Shown here piece by piece: positions 39,001 through 51,848 of a DNA stretch of 64,000 nucleotides. Origin of the DNA: Datnioides undecimradiatus. Its lineage: Eukaryota > Chordata > Actinopteri > Lobotiformes > Datnioididae. The DNA is taken from positions 1,116,001 through 1,180,000 of the forward strand of contig WARS01001868.1 of NCBI GenBank assembly GCA_008933995.1, given 5' to 3'. The notes under the pieces are model-generated. The model was not told the origin of the DNA and searched no databases. It worked only from the letters and a program-made list of their open reading frames with translations. Position 1 is the stretch's first letter. Every line of letters starts with the position of its first letter. The position numbers were made by a program, and so were the translations under genes.

Positions 39001-41989
39001 TAGGATTGTAAAACCAACAATCTCTTGATAACACAGTACACGAGAAGATTAAATTCACTCTTCGATTTTACGCCTCGCATATCCCGCAGTTAAGTATCAA
39101 AGTGAATGTCTGTGCACAACATTTTTAAAACAGCCTTTCATTTATTTGCTCTTCGTGGTGGCGTATTATGCAGCATATTCTGCAGGTGTTTGTCATCTGT
39201 GAAACTGCCCCTAGTGTGAAATGGAACAAGGAGCAACATTACAATAAAATGTTGAAAACTGTTGCGAAATAATTGTTCGTGTTCAAAACACAGGTTAGAA
39301 ATTAGGGACTAGTTTCCGTCTGCGTTTGCTGAACAGAATGCAACACGGATGGTGTCAGAATGATGGTTGCAACCTTTTTGTCTTTCTCTGTACAGGAAGT
39401 GCTTAAGTTTAAGCTTATAAAACATCCAGTTGCAACTTCTTCTGCATTTAGGCAACTGGATTTATTTGGTAACAGCTGAGGATTTTTTTTTTTTACAATT
39501 GCAAGCTGCAGTTTTGAAAGAAAATGCATTCACACCTGACCACGTTACAAAATTGACCATGACCTTTTACAATATTATTCCAACGTCACTATCTGTTTTT
39601 ATTAATGTCATCTTCGTATAATTCTGTTGCCATGGAGCGCCATATATCACCCAGTTTCGCGTCCACAGCACACGCTTGCAGTGTTCATTTCACAAAATCC
39701 CTAAAACAAGACTGAAGCACTTTAAAATGTTCCGCTCCCAGCATACGTTTCTCCATCAAGCAGTATTTGCTTTCCTTGTATCTGTTACTTGAATTGTATT
39801 TTGCCGCTCTCATCGCTGTCTGAAATTACATCCAGCCGTCTGTTGCAAATTACTTTCCCAAAACAATATTTTATTGTAGACGCATCAGAGAGTGAAACAA
39901 CATTTTTCAGGCAGAGCCTCATGATGTATATATCTGTGTGTCCCAGGTTATTTGTTAGTGAGAGTGGAAGAATAAGTGTATTTTAAAGTTCATCTCTCAT
40001 TTCCTAGTTTCATTATTTTGTATGGCGAATTAAGTTTATGGTTAAATGCAGTGGTTTCAACACAATATATCACAACGTCAGATATCTCAGACTGTAGACA
40101 AAATATTCCCAAAGCATTTTAGAGTAAAGCACGGTGCATTTGTATCATCCCGAGACATGTGACGCTGCATCTACCATCATGCTTCCTTCATATTATGTTG
40201 GTATTAGCTTGGCTAAGTTAATCTCAGTCAGGGCCGCACATACCCTTGAGAGAGGACAAAAACTGTTAACTGCTGCTTTAGTGATTCTGTGAGTGAGTAG
40301 CAGCGAGGACATGAACGGGGTGTAATAAGAACTTTTAATGTGATGTCTTTTCAATATGCTCACCCATTTTTCTACATCCACAAATCTGTAAATTAGGTAT
40401 GAATATGGATGAGCTTTTCTGTGCCTCTGATTAGTATGTGAGTGTTGCCCTAAACGGCCATTTTCTGAGTGCATATCCTCCCTTAGTATTTTGGAAAGTT
40501 TAGCAGATCCCAAGGAAAAGCCTAACAAGAGGGTGCCGAAAAATCCAGCCTGGCTGACACATAATTCACCGGTCAACAGTCTTCTTTTCTCAGAGAAAGA
40601 CAAAGGCAAAGAAGTGAGAGGTTGGAAAAGGGCACAGAGTTACAGAGGATTCTCACAAATTGTTTAGTTGGACTGGGTTGTCAGAGAGCTGGGCAAAGGA
40701 GGCTCTGGATGAAAGTATTAAGATCAGAGCAGAGTTTTGTAATTGTATTTTCACCGCATCCAGCAGCTACCACTGCAGGAGGCATTAAGCTGCTCTGAAA
40801 AAGCAGAAGGGAATGATATTTCAAAAAAGATGTTTGAGTTTGAATGAATTCTAATGATGATTCGATAGTCTGTTTCTGAGTTTTATCTTTAGTAAGTTTC
40901 CACAGGAATCCATGTAACACAGTGTGTATCTATGAAACTGTATCTTTCACGCTGGCTGTGCTAATACATCCTTGATACAGTATTACTGTCTTGAATATTT
41001 GCAGCCTTCAAGTGACTGCTCTTTGCAAAACAAACACTGTACAGAATATGCACACATGCATATCTGTGTTCTGCTTGATTTGGGGTAGCCACCATGGCTG
41101 GTGGAAGCAGTAGCAGCATCTGTTAGATGCTGTAATCCATCCAGATTTCAGCCCTGCGAGCATCTGCTGCGGCACACTCCAAGAGAGGATCTGTACTGGA
41201 GGAAAGGAGAGAAGAGGAGGAGGAGGAGAGAAGAGGATCTGTAGGATGGCACAGGAGCTGAGTGATGTAAATGTATGGAGAGCAGAAACAAAAGATGATG
41301 AATGGTGTGAATGGAAATTTTTGGCTCATGATTTATTATACAGTTCAGATCTTTGTACAATTCAATGGCATACGCTTACACAGTAAACCTAGTATAACTA
41401 AAAGTTTGCCTTCCAGAGTGATGCTCATTACTATGAGATGGCAGACACTGAAAATGGAACGATGCTGCACACTTGTGTCTTCAAACACTGCGTTGCGAGT
41501 CTGCGCCATACCAGATGCCCGTGGTCATTACAAGGCGGTGGCAGTGCCAGCCTCTTGGTCAGCCAGCAGCTGCCTTAGCAATGTGGATCTCTGAGATTAA
41601 GGCCGACTCCAATCTGCTCTGATCTGTTCGAGGAAACAGATGATGATGAAGGGACAAACAAACTAGAATCAGAGATACCGCAACTAATCCAGACAGCCAT
41701 CAGATCACGCACCAAAAGTCATCACAGGAAATTACCACAAATGCTGCAAATGCAGAGATGAAGCAATGAGCAATGTGTTCTTGGTTAATTTCACACGTCT
41801 TTGAGAGTAATTTGGGGCATAGATAGCAATCATTGCACCTGTTGTCAGAGAGAAAATGTGGAAGCTATTCATTTATCTTCAAAAAAACATTTTAACTACC
41901 TCAGTTAAATCCGTTCCTGATCAGTAAATATGTTTAATAATGCATCTTAATATGGAGTTTCACCAACAAGTAGTGTGGATATTTGTGTG
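36005..41989. other. unassigned non-coding DNA
   Basis: No gene could be supported. Polypurine sequence lies at about 37300-37372 and a GGA-rich tract at 41198-41238. A minus-strand open frame of 138 codons (40193-40609) is the second longest in the window but has no recognisable domain, start context or splice structure. Confidence 0.5.
41198..41238. repeat. (GGA)n / GA-rich simple repeat
   Basis: Purine-only stretch with four to five consecutive AGG/GGA triplets flanked by GAGAGAAGAGGA. Confidence 0.88.
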
Positions 41990-42535
41990 AGGCCTTGTAC
42001 ACGCTCCCAAGCAGGTCAGCGACCAATACAGAGTCATTTCCACAAAATGTTCCTCATTGAAACACAGAGCAAGCAGCTGTACAGCATCAGTTACATCTGT
42101 GTTTTCATTCAAAAACAATATTAAATATCAGCTGGCTCTCACCTCTTCCAAAAGTTGAAATGAAACGTCCCGGGCTCTCTCATTTATGTCCCTGGCTACT
42201 GTTTTGTCAGAGAACAGCACTATATCAACTTTCATAGCAGCCTCATCGCGCAGTATTCCCTGAATAATGGCTTTGGCAGCAGGTAGAATTAGATCTTTGC
42301 CGACAATGTGCGGTTTTTGTGTGTGTGTGCAATCTGATATAGCTATAAAGGACACCTTCAGTCACTTGGGTTGTATTTTGCTTAAATGCAGTTAGCTCTT
42401 CATCTGGCCCCTCCTTTGTCTTTGCGGCAGTGAGGCCATATTTTTTATTTATATTTGAAGAGCTTGGTGTTGGCCGTGTGGGTTCCTTTTTTTTTAACCA
42501 GTTGAGACAGAATCCTTGCCGCTTTCATTAGGTTT
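41990..42535 (-). pseudogene. hAT-superfamily transposase remnant (ZBED5/SCAND3-like)
   Basis: On the minus strand one frame encodes QKPHIVGKDLILPAAKAII and, further on, DIVLFSDKTVARDINERARD and VSFQLLEEVRAS. This closely follows the pattern KPHTIGEELILPAAK then LSNDTVSRRIxxMAEDI of hAT-type transposases and their domesticated relatives. A TGA (42128-42130) interrupts it, and the same frame then resumes with NENTDVTDAVQLLALCFNEE, matching the STDVTDxAQLL segment that carries a catalytic Asp. Upstream, a different frame reads EELTAFKQNTTQVTE and, before it, TRPTPSSSNINKKYGLTA. At least one frameshift therefore lies near 42350, and a possible one at an A9 run near 42490. The catalytic core beyond this point is lost. 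It is a dead, truncated copy covering the N-terminal third. Ends are approximate. Confidence 0.8.
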
Positions 42536-44924
42536 TGTTTTGGACTCTCGGATACTCTCTTACACTATCTTCTCAAGTTGGTGGTGCTAAATAGAAGGCA
42601 AAAAGAAACTTTGCAACCATCAACGTATGTCACATGCGTGTGTCTGTGATATAGATTGCTGTCTAGCTGTCAGGCCATGTGTCTGACGAGTCAATGATAG
42701 GGGAATAATTAATCCTGCTTTATGCAAATGCAAATAAAAATAACATTTTTAATTGGCAGTCTGCAAATAAGGTCTTCACCTAGATGGATATCCAATGACA
42801 TATATAATGGCGGGTGCACAAACACAGTGTCACCTTCACCAAAGATAATAAAATATGAATTTTCCTCCTTTAGAGTCTGTGTGTTTGCCTACACTGAAGG
42901 ACATTAACAGGGGATACTGAGGAGAATACAAACGACACTCAGTGGTTGTTGCTGCATATATAGGCAATGAGTGAGTAGTGCAGAAATCAATCAAAAATCA
43001 GCAAGACTGATAGTGGGCTCATCAGTTTTAATAGTAGTGGATGCACAGTTGCCTGCTTTCACACCCATCCTGCTGCAAATTCCAGCGCAAATGAAAAGAG
43101 TTTAATCCTGCTCAGTAGTCCCGGCACAGCCAGTCGCTGCTGCCCACACCACTGACACCGTCCACACAGGACACAGATGGCTCATGGTCCAATGTCATAA
43201 GACATCATAGAATCAGCCGTAGCATGTGTAAGACGAAAGTTCATTCCTGCATGATGCTAAGTCCTGCTGGGATCAAACATACCAACACAGAAAGAGGGCG
43301 GGAGGCTAGAGGTGGACACAGTGAGGGACTTTCTCACACTCTTTACTCAATAAAGCAAAGCCAGTGTGACACAATCCTGCCGCTGAGTCAAAACATATGG
43401 ACTGGATTGAAATGAGATTGAAACCTTTAACAGACTTGTGTCGGTAAACATGATGCTTTTATACAAGCGGCATTCACTTGACAAGTGAGGCTTCTGTTGT
43501 TGTAATATTATTTTATTTGTAATTTAATAACTATTTTCAACAATTGGTTATTTTCAAAGTAAAAAGGTTCTGATTGATACATAGGGGTGTCTGGGAGAGG
43601 AAGTGTGTCTGTCTGATGAATGTGCATGTGCCCAAACTCAATTCTATACCCAAATTCTAGTCTCACCCATTAATTTCTAATGACTGGAGTCTCCGCAGGT
43701 GTACAAAAGCAAAATAAAACACCTCAAATTTCTTGAAAGCAATCAACATTTATTGCGTTGCAATGATCAAACATCCCGTGGGGACAAAGTCATGGAGGAC
43801 TGTGATAGTTGGCGTAAATGAACTACATTTATCAGCCATGAAATTTGTGTCTTGGTTCATTTTAACCGGAACGCAGCAGGAATGTAAACAATAAAAAATG
43901 CATGACTGAGATATACCTACTGCACATGTTGAAGACTGGGAGGAAAATAGAGCTGAGGGGGCTAATCTAACAAATATTGATCTTGAGGTGATCTGAAGCA
44001 AATATGGAAGCCTCATTAAAAATGCAGTGCGTGAGTCGAGAGCACGTCAAATTATAATCAAGAGTGTTAAATGACACCTTTTGACTGAGTGAGCTGCTCA
44101 TTTCACCAATGACGCGTGCATATTTTTAAAATGAATGAATATATTGTTTGTCTTTTTTTATGCAAGTTAATGAAACATCATACTTGTAGAGGTAGAATTT
44201 AATGCACGGTGTCTAATACGTAAGACGGGTTATGGGCAAATTGAAAAGTGAAAGGAACTTGGTATTTATTTGACATTAACTGGGCCTAACTAGGTCTCTA
44301 ATTGGATATGTGCCATAATAATATCACTGCATTAGGTAGAAATAGGTTACGTAAGGAAAAACGCGAGTGGGGTAATGTTTGATTCACACTGATGTAGACA
44401 TGAGATTTAAAATACGGATGTGGATTCAGAGCAATTTGTTCCACTTTCTGCTGTGCCCTTTGTTATTTTTTACAGCGGGATATTATTGATATCACCCACA
44501 GTGAAATTACTAAATACATTGTTTTCTTGTACTTTGTTTGTATCTGATGTATTTGCAGTTGTCGAGCTTATAAATTAAGGATCCCTCTATAACCTTCAGC
44601 TTTCTAATTCCACATATAGTTGAATCTCTACTTACTGTATGTGATGTTTTGTGTGTTTAACTCCACTTTACACCGTGTAACATGACCTTTAGACTGATGC
44701 TGTTGAATTATAAATTGCACCCAGTTGATACAGAGACAGACACTCACATCCTGTTGCTTTGATCCAGGATCAGTCCCCAACCTGATCAAACACATTTAGC
44801 AGCGGTCATGTCCCAGTCACTGCATCACTCACTCCTGCTGGGCGTAGGATCGTTCAGCAAGATAACTGGGAGTTAAAGCATGACGTGCTTTAAATCAATA
44901 ATTGATCAATAAAATCAATTCTTA
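42536..44924. other. unassigned non-coding DNA
   Basis: No gene or bounded element seen. The stretch separates the hAT remnant from the L2 fossil and is AT-rich with short, domain-free open frames. Confidence 0.5.
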
Positions 44925-45440
44925 TACTTAATGCTAACCAGTAAACAGAGAATATTGTGCACCAACAGGAGGCCTGAGAGAGTTTTAGGGCTCAACCCTG
45001 AATGGAGTGAATTACAGTAGTCCATCTGAGCCGATATAAAAGTATGTATGACCTTCTGGATGTCAGGCCGACCGAGAGAAGACCTGATTTTTTATTTTTT
45101 TTTTAGATGCATCTCAGTCGATAAAAAACATGATTGAACTACTTTTGTAACTTGTTTCTCAAATGAAAGGTCACTGTCAAATATTACACTCAAGCTTCTG
45201 GCTGCAGGTTTGACATTTGTAGACAGAGAGCCAAGATGTTTTTACTCTCTGAAGGACCGAAACCAAAATAATAATTTCACTCTAGTTCTCATTTAGTTGG
45301 AAAAAGTTTTTGGGACATCTGGCACTATATTTCTGACAGACAATAGAGTTACTGATGAAAATTGTCTTCTTCACTAGATTTTATGAATTTACATGTCATC
45401 TGAAGGATACGTCAGCTGCATAGACTGTGTTTAGCCTGTA
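44925..45440 (-). pseudogene. L2-type LINE reverse-transcriptase fossil
   Basis: Read on the minus strand from about 45440 downward, the decayed frames give VYAADV where L2 elements have YADDTQ. Then follow NFFQLNEN with SEIIIFG (the NFLQLNExKTEVLLFG block), SVIFDSDLSFEKQVTKVVQS (the LGVIFDSDLSFxxQ block), and RSSLGRPDIQKVIHTFISAQ with MDYCNSLHSGLS (the DYCNxLxxGL block). The order and spacing match the second half of an L2/CR1-clade reverse transcriptase. The blocks lie in different frames, the first Asp of YADD is replaced by Ala, and stops occur, so it is inactive. The sequence ends at HNILCLL, before the usual C-terminal region and 3' tail. It is therefore an internal fragment rather than an intact 3' end. 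Confidence 0.88.
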
Positions 45441-46962
45441 GGAGCTGATATTTGCTCTGTCGCACTAACAATGTTTGCTGGCTCGTGCAAACTACATTGA
45501 GGGAGTGTGATGAAATGTGCTTTTTCACAGGATTAAACCCCTCATGAACGAAACGTAAATTAATAAAACTGACTCATCTGCTCCGTATCGTTTCAAATGC
45601 ACCTGGGGAATCCCCATCTGCCGGGCTTACTGATCAAGGCGCATCCATCCCGCTCAGGAGACAGGTGAACTGTTGGAAACTCATCCTGCTGAGAGACCTT
45701 CTGTCTGCACTGACAGGATCAGGAAAGAGCACATTTGTGGATTTGTTATGATGAGTGGCTTTGTCAAATCAATCATATGCGTACATTGACGGGCACTTTT
45801 AAAACATGGTCACATTTAAAGAGAAAAAAATAATTTTCTTAGTTATGCGTTTTATTTTTATTTTACTTTACAAGACAGCAGAACATTGTGTTTTAACCTC
45901 ACACAAACATTAAAATGATACAGAAATAGTCAAATTACACCATTAGACTTGTAAACACAAACATGCAATCTGTAAATTTTAATTAGCTAATCATAACCAG
46001 TTGTAGTCGTACTTGGATTACTTATTCTCAGCTGCTTCAGCAGCGTCAGCTCCTATGACACAAATAACCCCTGGAAAGCGGCCACGGCAATAACACAAAC
46101 AATTTCCATATTTATCCGCTGTGTGTATACATACATACTGTATGTGCACGTTTCATTCTGCCTGGCAGAAATAATTGTTTATATCCATGAGATTAGATGT
46201 GCCACGCTGGCAAACTGTACCAGAGATATAAGATTTAATTTAAGACAGTGAACAAATGCCAAGTAACTTAATTTATGGATGTAATCCAATTTAGAAATTC
46301 ACAGTATACTTCACATATATGTATATGACGTAAGCCTGCAGGTGATATAGTGTGAATAGTAAAGTTTTGTTGCTGTGTTTAAAACTGGTTCTCAATTAGG
46401 TTTATTTCTATAGCACCAAATCATAACAGGGGATGATCTGAGCGCTTGTATATGGAGCAGGACTAAACAGCGCTTTTTATAAAAGTACACACAGCAAACT
46501 TGTTTTCCCTCAAGTTTCTGTTCTGTTACGATACTTAATAAATAGCCTGAAAGCCTCCATGCAGTCAGAAAACAGCTGTCTGTCTGGATTTCTAAACTGA
46601 TGGATGGACAACTGGATGGGTGGATGGAGCAAATACCTTGATGAATGACAGTGACATGACAAGTAATGTTGCCAGAGGTGTTTTTCTAGTAACAGCTTAG
46701 TTTTTCTCCACACAACTGTAAAAAGAGGTCTAAAGATGACGGGAAATAAGGTGAACTCTCTCTTTTGGGACTGAATTAACTCAGTGAGGAATAAAAGATG
46801 TTGTCCATGTATATATAAACTACGGTGGATCTAAAAAAGAAGTTTTTTAAGTTCTAAAGGTAAGCCTTGTTCCATTTTGAATGCATTCTTATAAGAAAAA
46901 AGTTATTTACTGCAAATATTTAAATGATAATGATAATAAACAATGACACCTTAATTGCAGAA
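45441..46962. other. unassigned non-coding DNA with one repeat fragment
   Basis: AT-rich sequence without supported genes. A short dispersed-repeat fragment at 46391-46441 is listed separately. Confidence 0.5.
46391..46441. repeat. dispersed fish repeat fragment
   Basis: TTTATTTCTATAGCACCAAA followed by TCATAACAGGGGATGATCTG matches the texture of a repeat word (TTTATTTNTATAGCNCCAAAT CANAACA) found throughout teleost genomes. Only about 50 bp is recognisable and no ends are visible. Confidence 0.5.
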
Positions 46963-47473
46963 GTCTGCACACCCTTGTATGGTTTCATGATTAACCAATC
47001 AGGCCTGTAGATAAATTGTGTACGACTGTCATCAAAGAAAGTGACTCTCATTTAAACCAGATTAAAGTCAGCCTTCCCTGCAGGATTTGCTTCAGAGTTC
47101 GGGGTTTCGCCACTTCTCATCAATTAGTGGAGGAAATATTGCAACCGCAGGCACATTGAAAAGATGAGGACAGCCCACAGTTCACGGGAGGACATGAGAA
47201 AACTTAGTGGGGAGGCTACCAGGAGACAATGACCCAAAGCACACATCCAAGTCTTGGAATGAAGCAGTCAGAGTCCAGAAGTCAATCCCCTCGAAAATAT
47301 AGTGAATGACCTAAAGAGAGCTGAGAGCTCACAGTCTGAAGGAGCTCGAACTTAAAAATCCAAGGTCTGAATGTTTCAAGTTTATATAGATTTGCGGCTG
47401 TAATAAATGAAAGAAAGGCGCGTTCACAAAGTATTTGTTGGCAGGGTGTGCTGACTTATACAAGAGTGTTGTA
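46963..47473 (+). mobile_element. degenerate Tc1-like transposon remnant
   Basis: The left end GTCTGCACACCCTTGTAT (46963-46980) and the right end ATACAAGAGTGTTG (from 47458) are imperfect inverted copies. Inside, 47225-47251 encodes DNDPKHTSK, the signature following the second catalytic Asp of the Tc1 transposase DDE domain. Sequence upstream also has the feel of the 5' half of a fish Tc1-like copy. The distance between termini is about 510 bp, against roughly 1.2-1.6 kb for full-length elements, so most of the gene is deleted. Stops follow within 20 codons of the motif. It is a dead, internally deleted copy. Confidence 0.75.
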
Positions 47474-50400
47474 GGGTTGCAGGGTCCTAATGAGTATTTA
47501 GCAGTTTGTTCGTTTTTTTCCTCTAGATTTTTGTTTGTTGTAACATCGCATTAAATCTGGGAAACAACTGACATTTAAGTTGTTGTCAATTCTGTCTGAA
47601 CATCTCAAAAACGTTCATAAGGGTCCACTGTAGTTGACAGGAAAAAGTTCATAAAGTCACACAGAAAAACTTATTATTATTATTATTATTGTTATAAGAT
47701 TAGATGCGTTGAGAAACTTACACATGGACGAGAAACCTCAGGAAGATTAAAAACTGGTCCTGGATCAACATTAGCTGGCAGAATCAGCGCCTGCTCCTCC
47801 TCTGTCAAACCAGATTAATACCCTGCATCCAAATGTGCTCGGGTGCTACTTCGGTCACACCTCCATCCATCACACGGCGGGGATTCTCCAGACAGGGTTC
47901 ACTATTTTACCCATCTGTCAATCAGCACCCACAGGCAGACAGCCCGGGCTCCTCCTGCCAAACCACACAACACCTGCCACCTCATTGCTTTCCCACAAAG
48001 GCCCAGCCTTCACCTGACTGCATGCCCCACAGCTCTCAGGACCATCAAGAATCAAGCACAAAGCATCTTGTACTGGCATCCAACTTTGTGAGGTTACACT
48101 GCAGCAGCTTTTGAGTCGGTGTGCTTAGCATATCACTGCTCAGTTACAAGTCAACAGCTTGTACACACAAGTAGCTTATACCGGTATTTTGTTTGTTCGC
48201 CATGTTGGTAACCTGCAGGAGATCGGATCAAAACAAATTCTTATACAGCCTTGATAAATTTAGCTAAGTATGATGGATTGGTTGGTGCTATTTGCTGTAA
48301 TTTACCTCCTCTGGTGTTCACAACCAGGAAGAAAGTCAGGAAATAGTTGTTAATGAGTAGATAACAAGAAGATGCTGAGCAGCTCTGTGGGGAACAATGA
48401 CTATATAACAGATAAGAAGTTACTTAAGAGTTGACTGTTGGAAACTATGTTAATGAACCTGTTCCTTGATATAGTTCCAGCTGTAAAGATGCTGTGTGTG
48501 AATATAACAGTAACACAGCCTTTAAATCCCTGTGGACATTATGCACTTGCTCCCTGTCATCCACACACTGATACTTAATTTAGGTCAAGATGCGTAACAA
48601 AGACAAGAAGGAAAACAAAACAAAGGTCACCTCACACCTCCTCTCATCTTCCAAGTTAGCTGAAGACGCGAGCTATTTAAGAATTTTAATATTTATGCCT
48701 GAGACGGACCATTACTAACCATGTCATCAAACTGACAGCTTGACTGACAGGTGAAATACCTATCTAATTTATAGATTGGTGGACTTTAATTGGATTCTTA
48801 CCAGAAAGGGAAATGGATCCATTATTGCTCAAGGATTGCTCTGGCAGGTCACGTTTATGAAGTTAAATAGACTTTACAGACAAAGTTCAGAGTGAAGCTG
48901 CACTTCATGCCCAGATGTTTGTTTTTAGTGTAATGCTTTGATTGTACATAATGCATTGTATTTATTGTGCATTTGTGGTTGGAACTGCAAATGGAACATC
49001 TGTTGTTTATTCAAATGCAAGTCATTCACACATTCATTGTGAATACTATGAATAATGAGTAATAACCCTAGTGACTACAGTACTTAACCTAGTATGTATG
49101 GTGTACATATGTTTGCTAAACTATAATATATTACAATTAATTATAATTTATTTTGATCAGCACAGATTTTTTTCAACTTTTCTTAATTTTTAACTTTACA
49201 CCAAATGTATATGAGCGTTTGCAACCAGATGATCCCACCAAACACGGAGCTTAAAGAAAAGCTCTTACAAATCCACCACATGTGTGTAGTTACAAGAATA
49301 ATCGCATGGCTTCACACTGTTTGCATCTAAAAGTCCTCGTTGTAGACGAGCAGGGACTGACGGGAGCTTCAGTTTGTTTAGACTTAGTTCTGTTTAGTCT
49401 TTAGAGTGATGGGAACTTTAGTTTGGTTCTCAAATGCCAGTCAGTGCTTGTTTATATCCAATCAATGCTGTCTCAGCTAACAAAGCTCTCGTTTTTCTGC
49501 TCACAGCCCCTGAATCTGCCATAAACACTTATCTAAAAGCAGCATTGTAAACAAGACAAGGCAAAGCAAACAAATCTACAGAAAATTACATTCTTCCCAG
49601 TCCCTGCACTTGAGCCAAACTTTTCTGTGAGCTGCTGATTGTCAGGGGACTTAGTGTATGCCGTCTGGCTGCTGCTATTCCCCACCTAGGGGATTTTCGG
49701 GTCTAATCTGTCAGGTGCATGCCCAAGCATTTCTTTATCAACTTTATCAATAACAGCGCAGCATTGCCGGGGCAACAGAGCGAGATACAGCGGGAGAGAG
49801 TGTGAGAGAGAGAGGGCAGCCAACAGCCAATCCCTTTCGCTGGATCTGACAATAATTACTCATCCGCTCCCACACAGAACCTGGCACGAGGAGGGACTGG
49901 ACTATGCCTGACATCCACCTACTACAACCTAACCTACAACCTGGCTGTCTTCCCACCCTCAGTCATACACCTAAATGAAAGTCTCGGCTTGGCGCGGTGT
50001 GCCAGGTGCTTTTTTCTAGCGTGCTGCAAAGTTTTGTGTAGGTGGTGACAGTGAAGAGTATGATGCAACAAAGCTGTCTTGTTAACCATTTGAATACAAA
50101 GGTGACACCCATGTAATCCATGGGCTTCTATTATAGAAATACATATTTAAAATATGTGGTTTTGACGACTAAAGAATGACCAATGAACAGTTGTTTGGTT
50201 TTTTTTTTGTTTGTTTGCGTGTGTGAGTACAAATGCCTTTAATAAAATGAAAAAAAAAAGTTGTTTTAACGCTGAGCAAACTCATCAGTTCTTTACATGG
50301 TTAAGTGAATTACACATTAATCTTAATTTTTTTTTTTCCCCTGTAGACAAAGCAGCAACAACATCAAAGCCTCATCTATTTCAATATTGCCTTGGTCGAA

Positions 50401-51729
50401 ATTATGTTTACAGTTCACTGCAATTTTGGCACTTGGAGGTGGGGGGGTTAACTTTATACCATCATTCTGCTTTCCTCGCTCTTGCTAAGAATTTACTTCG
50501 CCAGCATCGTGTGTTCAGGCAATTTATGTGGAAGGATGTAAGACCTGTATATATCAGCTCGTAAGACCTATATATGTCGGGCTGTCTGTCCTCACATCTC
50601 TCATCTCGTTATTTAAAGCCCATTGTGTGCAGGATTGCAGGATTGCATTTCTGAACCAGAGGGAAAATAATAAATGACAGTGATGCTACTTTAAAAAACT
50701 GGCTGATCGAACTTTGGAGAAATCAGTTAATTTAAATGGGATCTTGGATGTGAATAACTGCAAAATGTGTGTATTTTGATGTGCACAAACCAACATTATC
50801 TTAACATTTGAGGGAGGTTGTACCTTATTGTGTTTCACTGTTTACTTTAAGGTACTAACTTGACAGTTACTAGTCTACATTAACTAAACAGAAGTCAGGC
50901 ACATGTACAGCTTTTTAACAAGCTGTCTAAACTTTTTGTCCCGTTAGAGTTAACAAGCATCCTCAGATTATATATTATAATCATGATGCACAATCAATGT
51001 GCTGTGTCTGTGGAGCTAAAGCTGGCTACTTTAGCCATGAGAAAATAAAAACAAAACACTTTTTTGTGATAATCAAGTTCCTTTAAATTCTCGGCTTATC
51101 CTCTGAGGTTTATTTATGCATGCACTGAAAATATGTTCAAAACTGGGTTGATGGAAATGCACCTTACTTAGCTGTCATTTAGCATATAGCCACTTTGTGG
51201 TCTAATACAGCCTTGAGTTTGCTTTCAGTTGCAATTCCACACAAAAGGCTTGCGGTCTAAGTTGGACCTCCAATGTTAATGCAAACAAAGCAATTTGGTC
51301 CAGCACATCATTCGTGGAATTTCAGCACAGACTTCATAACTGTTTGAACAGCCTGTCTAAACAAGGCATTAACCCATACATGAGCATGTGATCCAGTGCT
51401 TCAAACATCACTGCAACACAATGCATGCAAGACATTTTCCATGGACTTTCATCTTGGCAACCCCTTGTGACCTTTCACAGAGATTCTGCCAAAGATGTGA
51501 GGCGAGGAGAAATCTTTATTAAATGGATTGCATGTATTGATGTGGAAATCTCATAGGATGGTACAGGAAAAATCAACACATGGCAGTAGATGTCAGTGGA
51601 ACTATGATGTCGTTTCATATGCCCCAGCATCCTGCACAACATCATGATGTAATGTATTGCTAAGGGACAGAGAAGCAATACTAGCAATACAAATGCAATA
51701 CAATATGGATTGTACACCGTTACTCTCAC

Positions 51730-51730
<1 letters not shown>
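47474..51730. other. unassigned non-coding DNA
   Basis: A (TTA)n run lies at 47671-47690 and a short GA run near 49803-49815. Three overlapping open frames at 47833-48114 are frame shadows of one GC-richer patch and show no domain. No gene supported. Confidence 0.5.
47671..47690. repeat. (TTA)n microsatellite
   Basis: Six to seven TTA/ATT units. Confidence 0.9.

Positions 51731-51790
<60 letters not shown>
51731..51790. repeat. (GATA)15 microsatellite
   Basis: Sixty base pairs of uninterrupted TAGA/GATA tetramer, the purest long simple repeat in the window. It translates as a Leu/Ser/Ile/Tyr repeat that is not a gene. Such arrays are highly length-variable between individuals. Confidence 0.98.
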
Positions 51791-51848
51791 CTTTAACCAA
51801 CAGTAATATGTAATTTCACCCTTTGTAGTGCTGGTGTTCACCAGTTAA

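Noticed and set aside
40193-40609. 138-codon minus-strand open frame
   Set aside because: No recognisable domain, no splice or promoter context, and a frame of this length is expected by chance in 64 kb.
50211-50564. 117-codon plus-strand frame containing an acceptor-like T-tract followed by CCCCTGTAG
   Set aside because: The downstream peptide is not recognised and the T-tract is one of many in the region.
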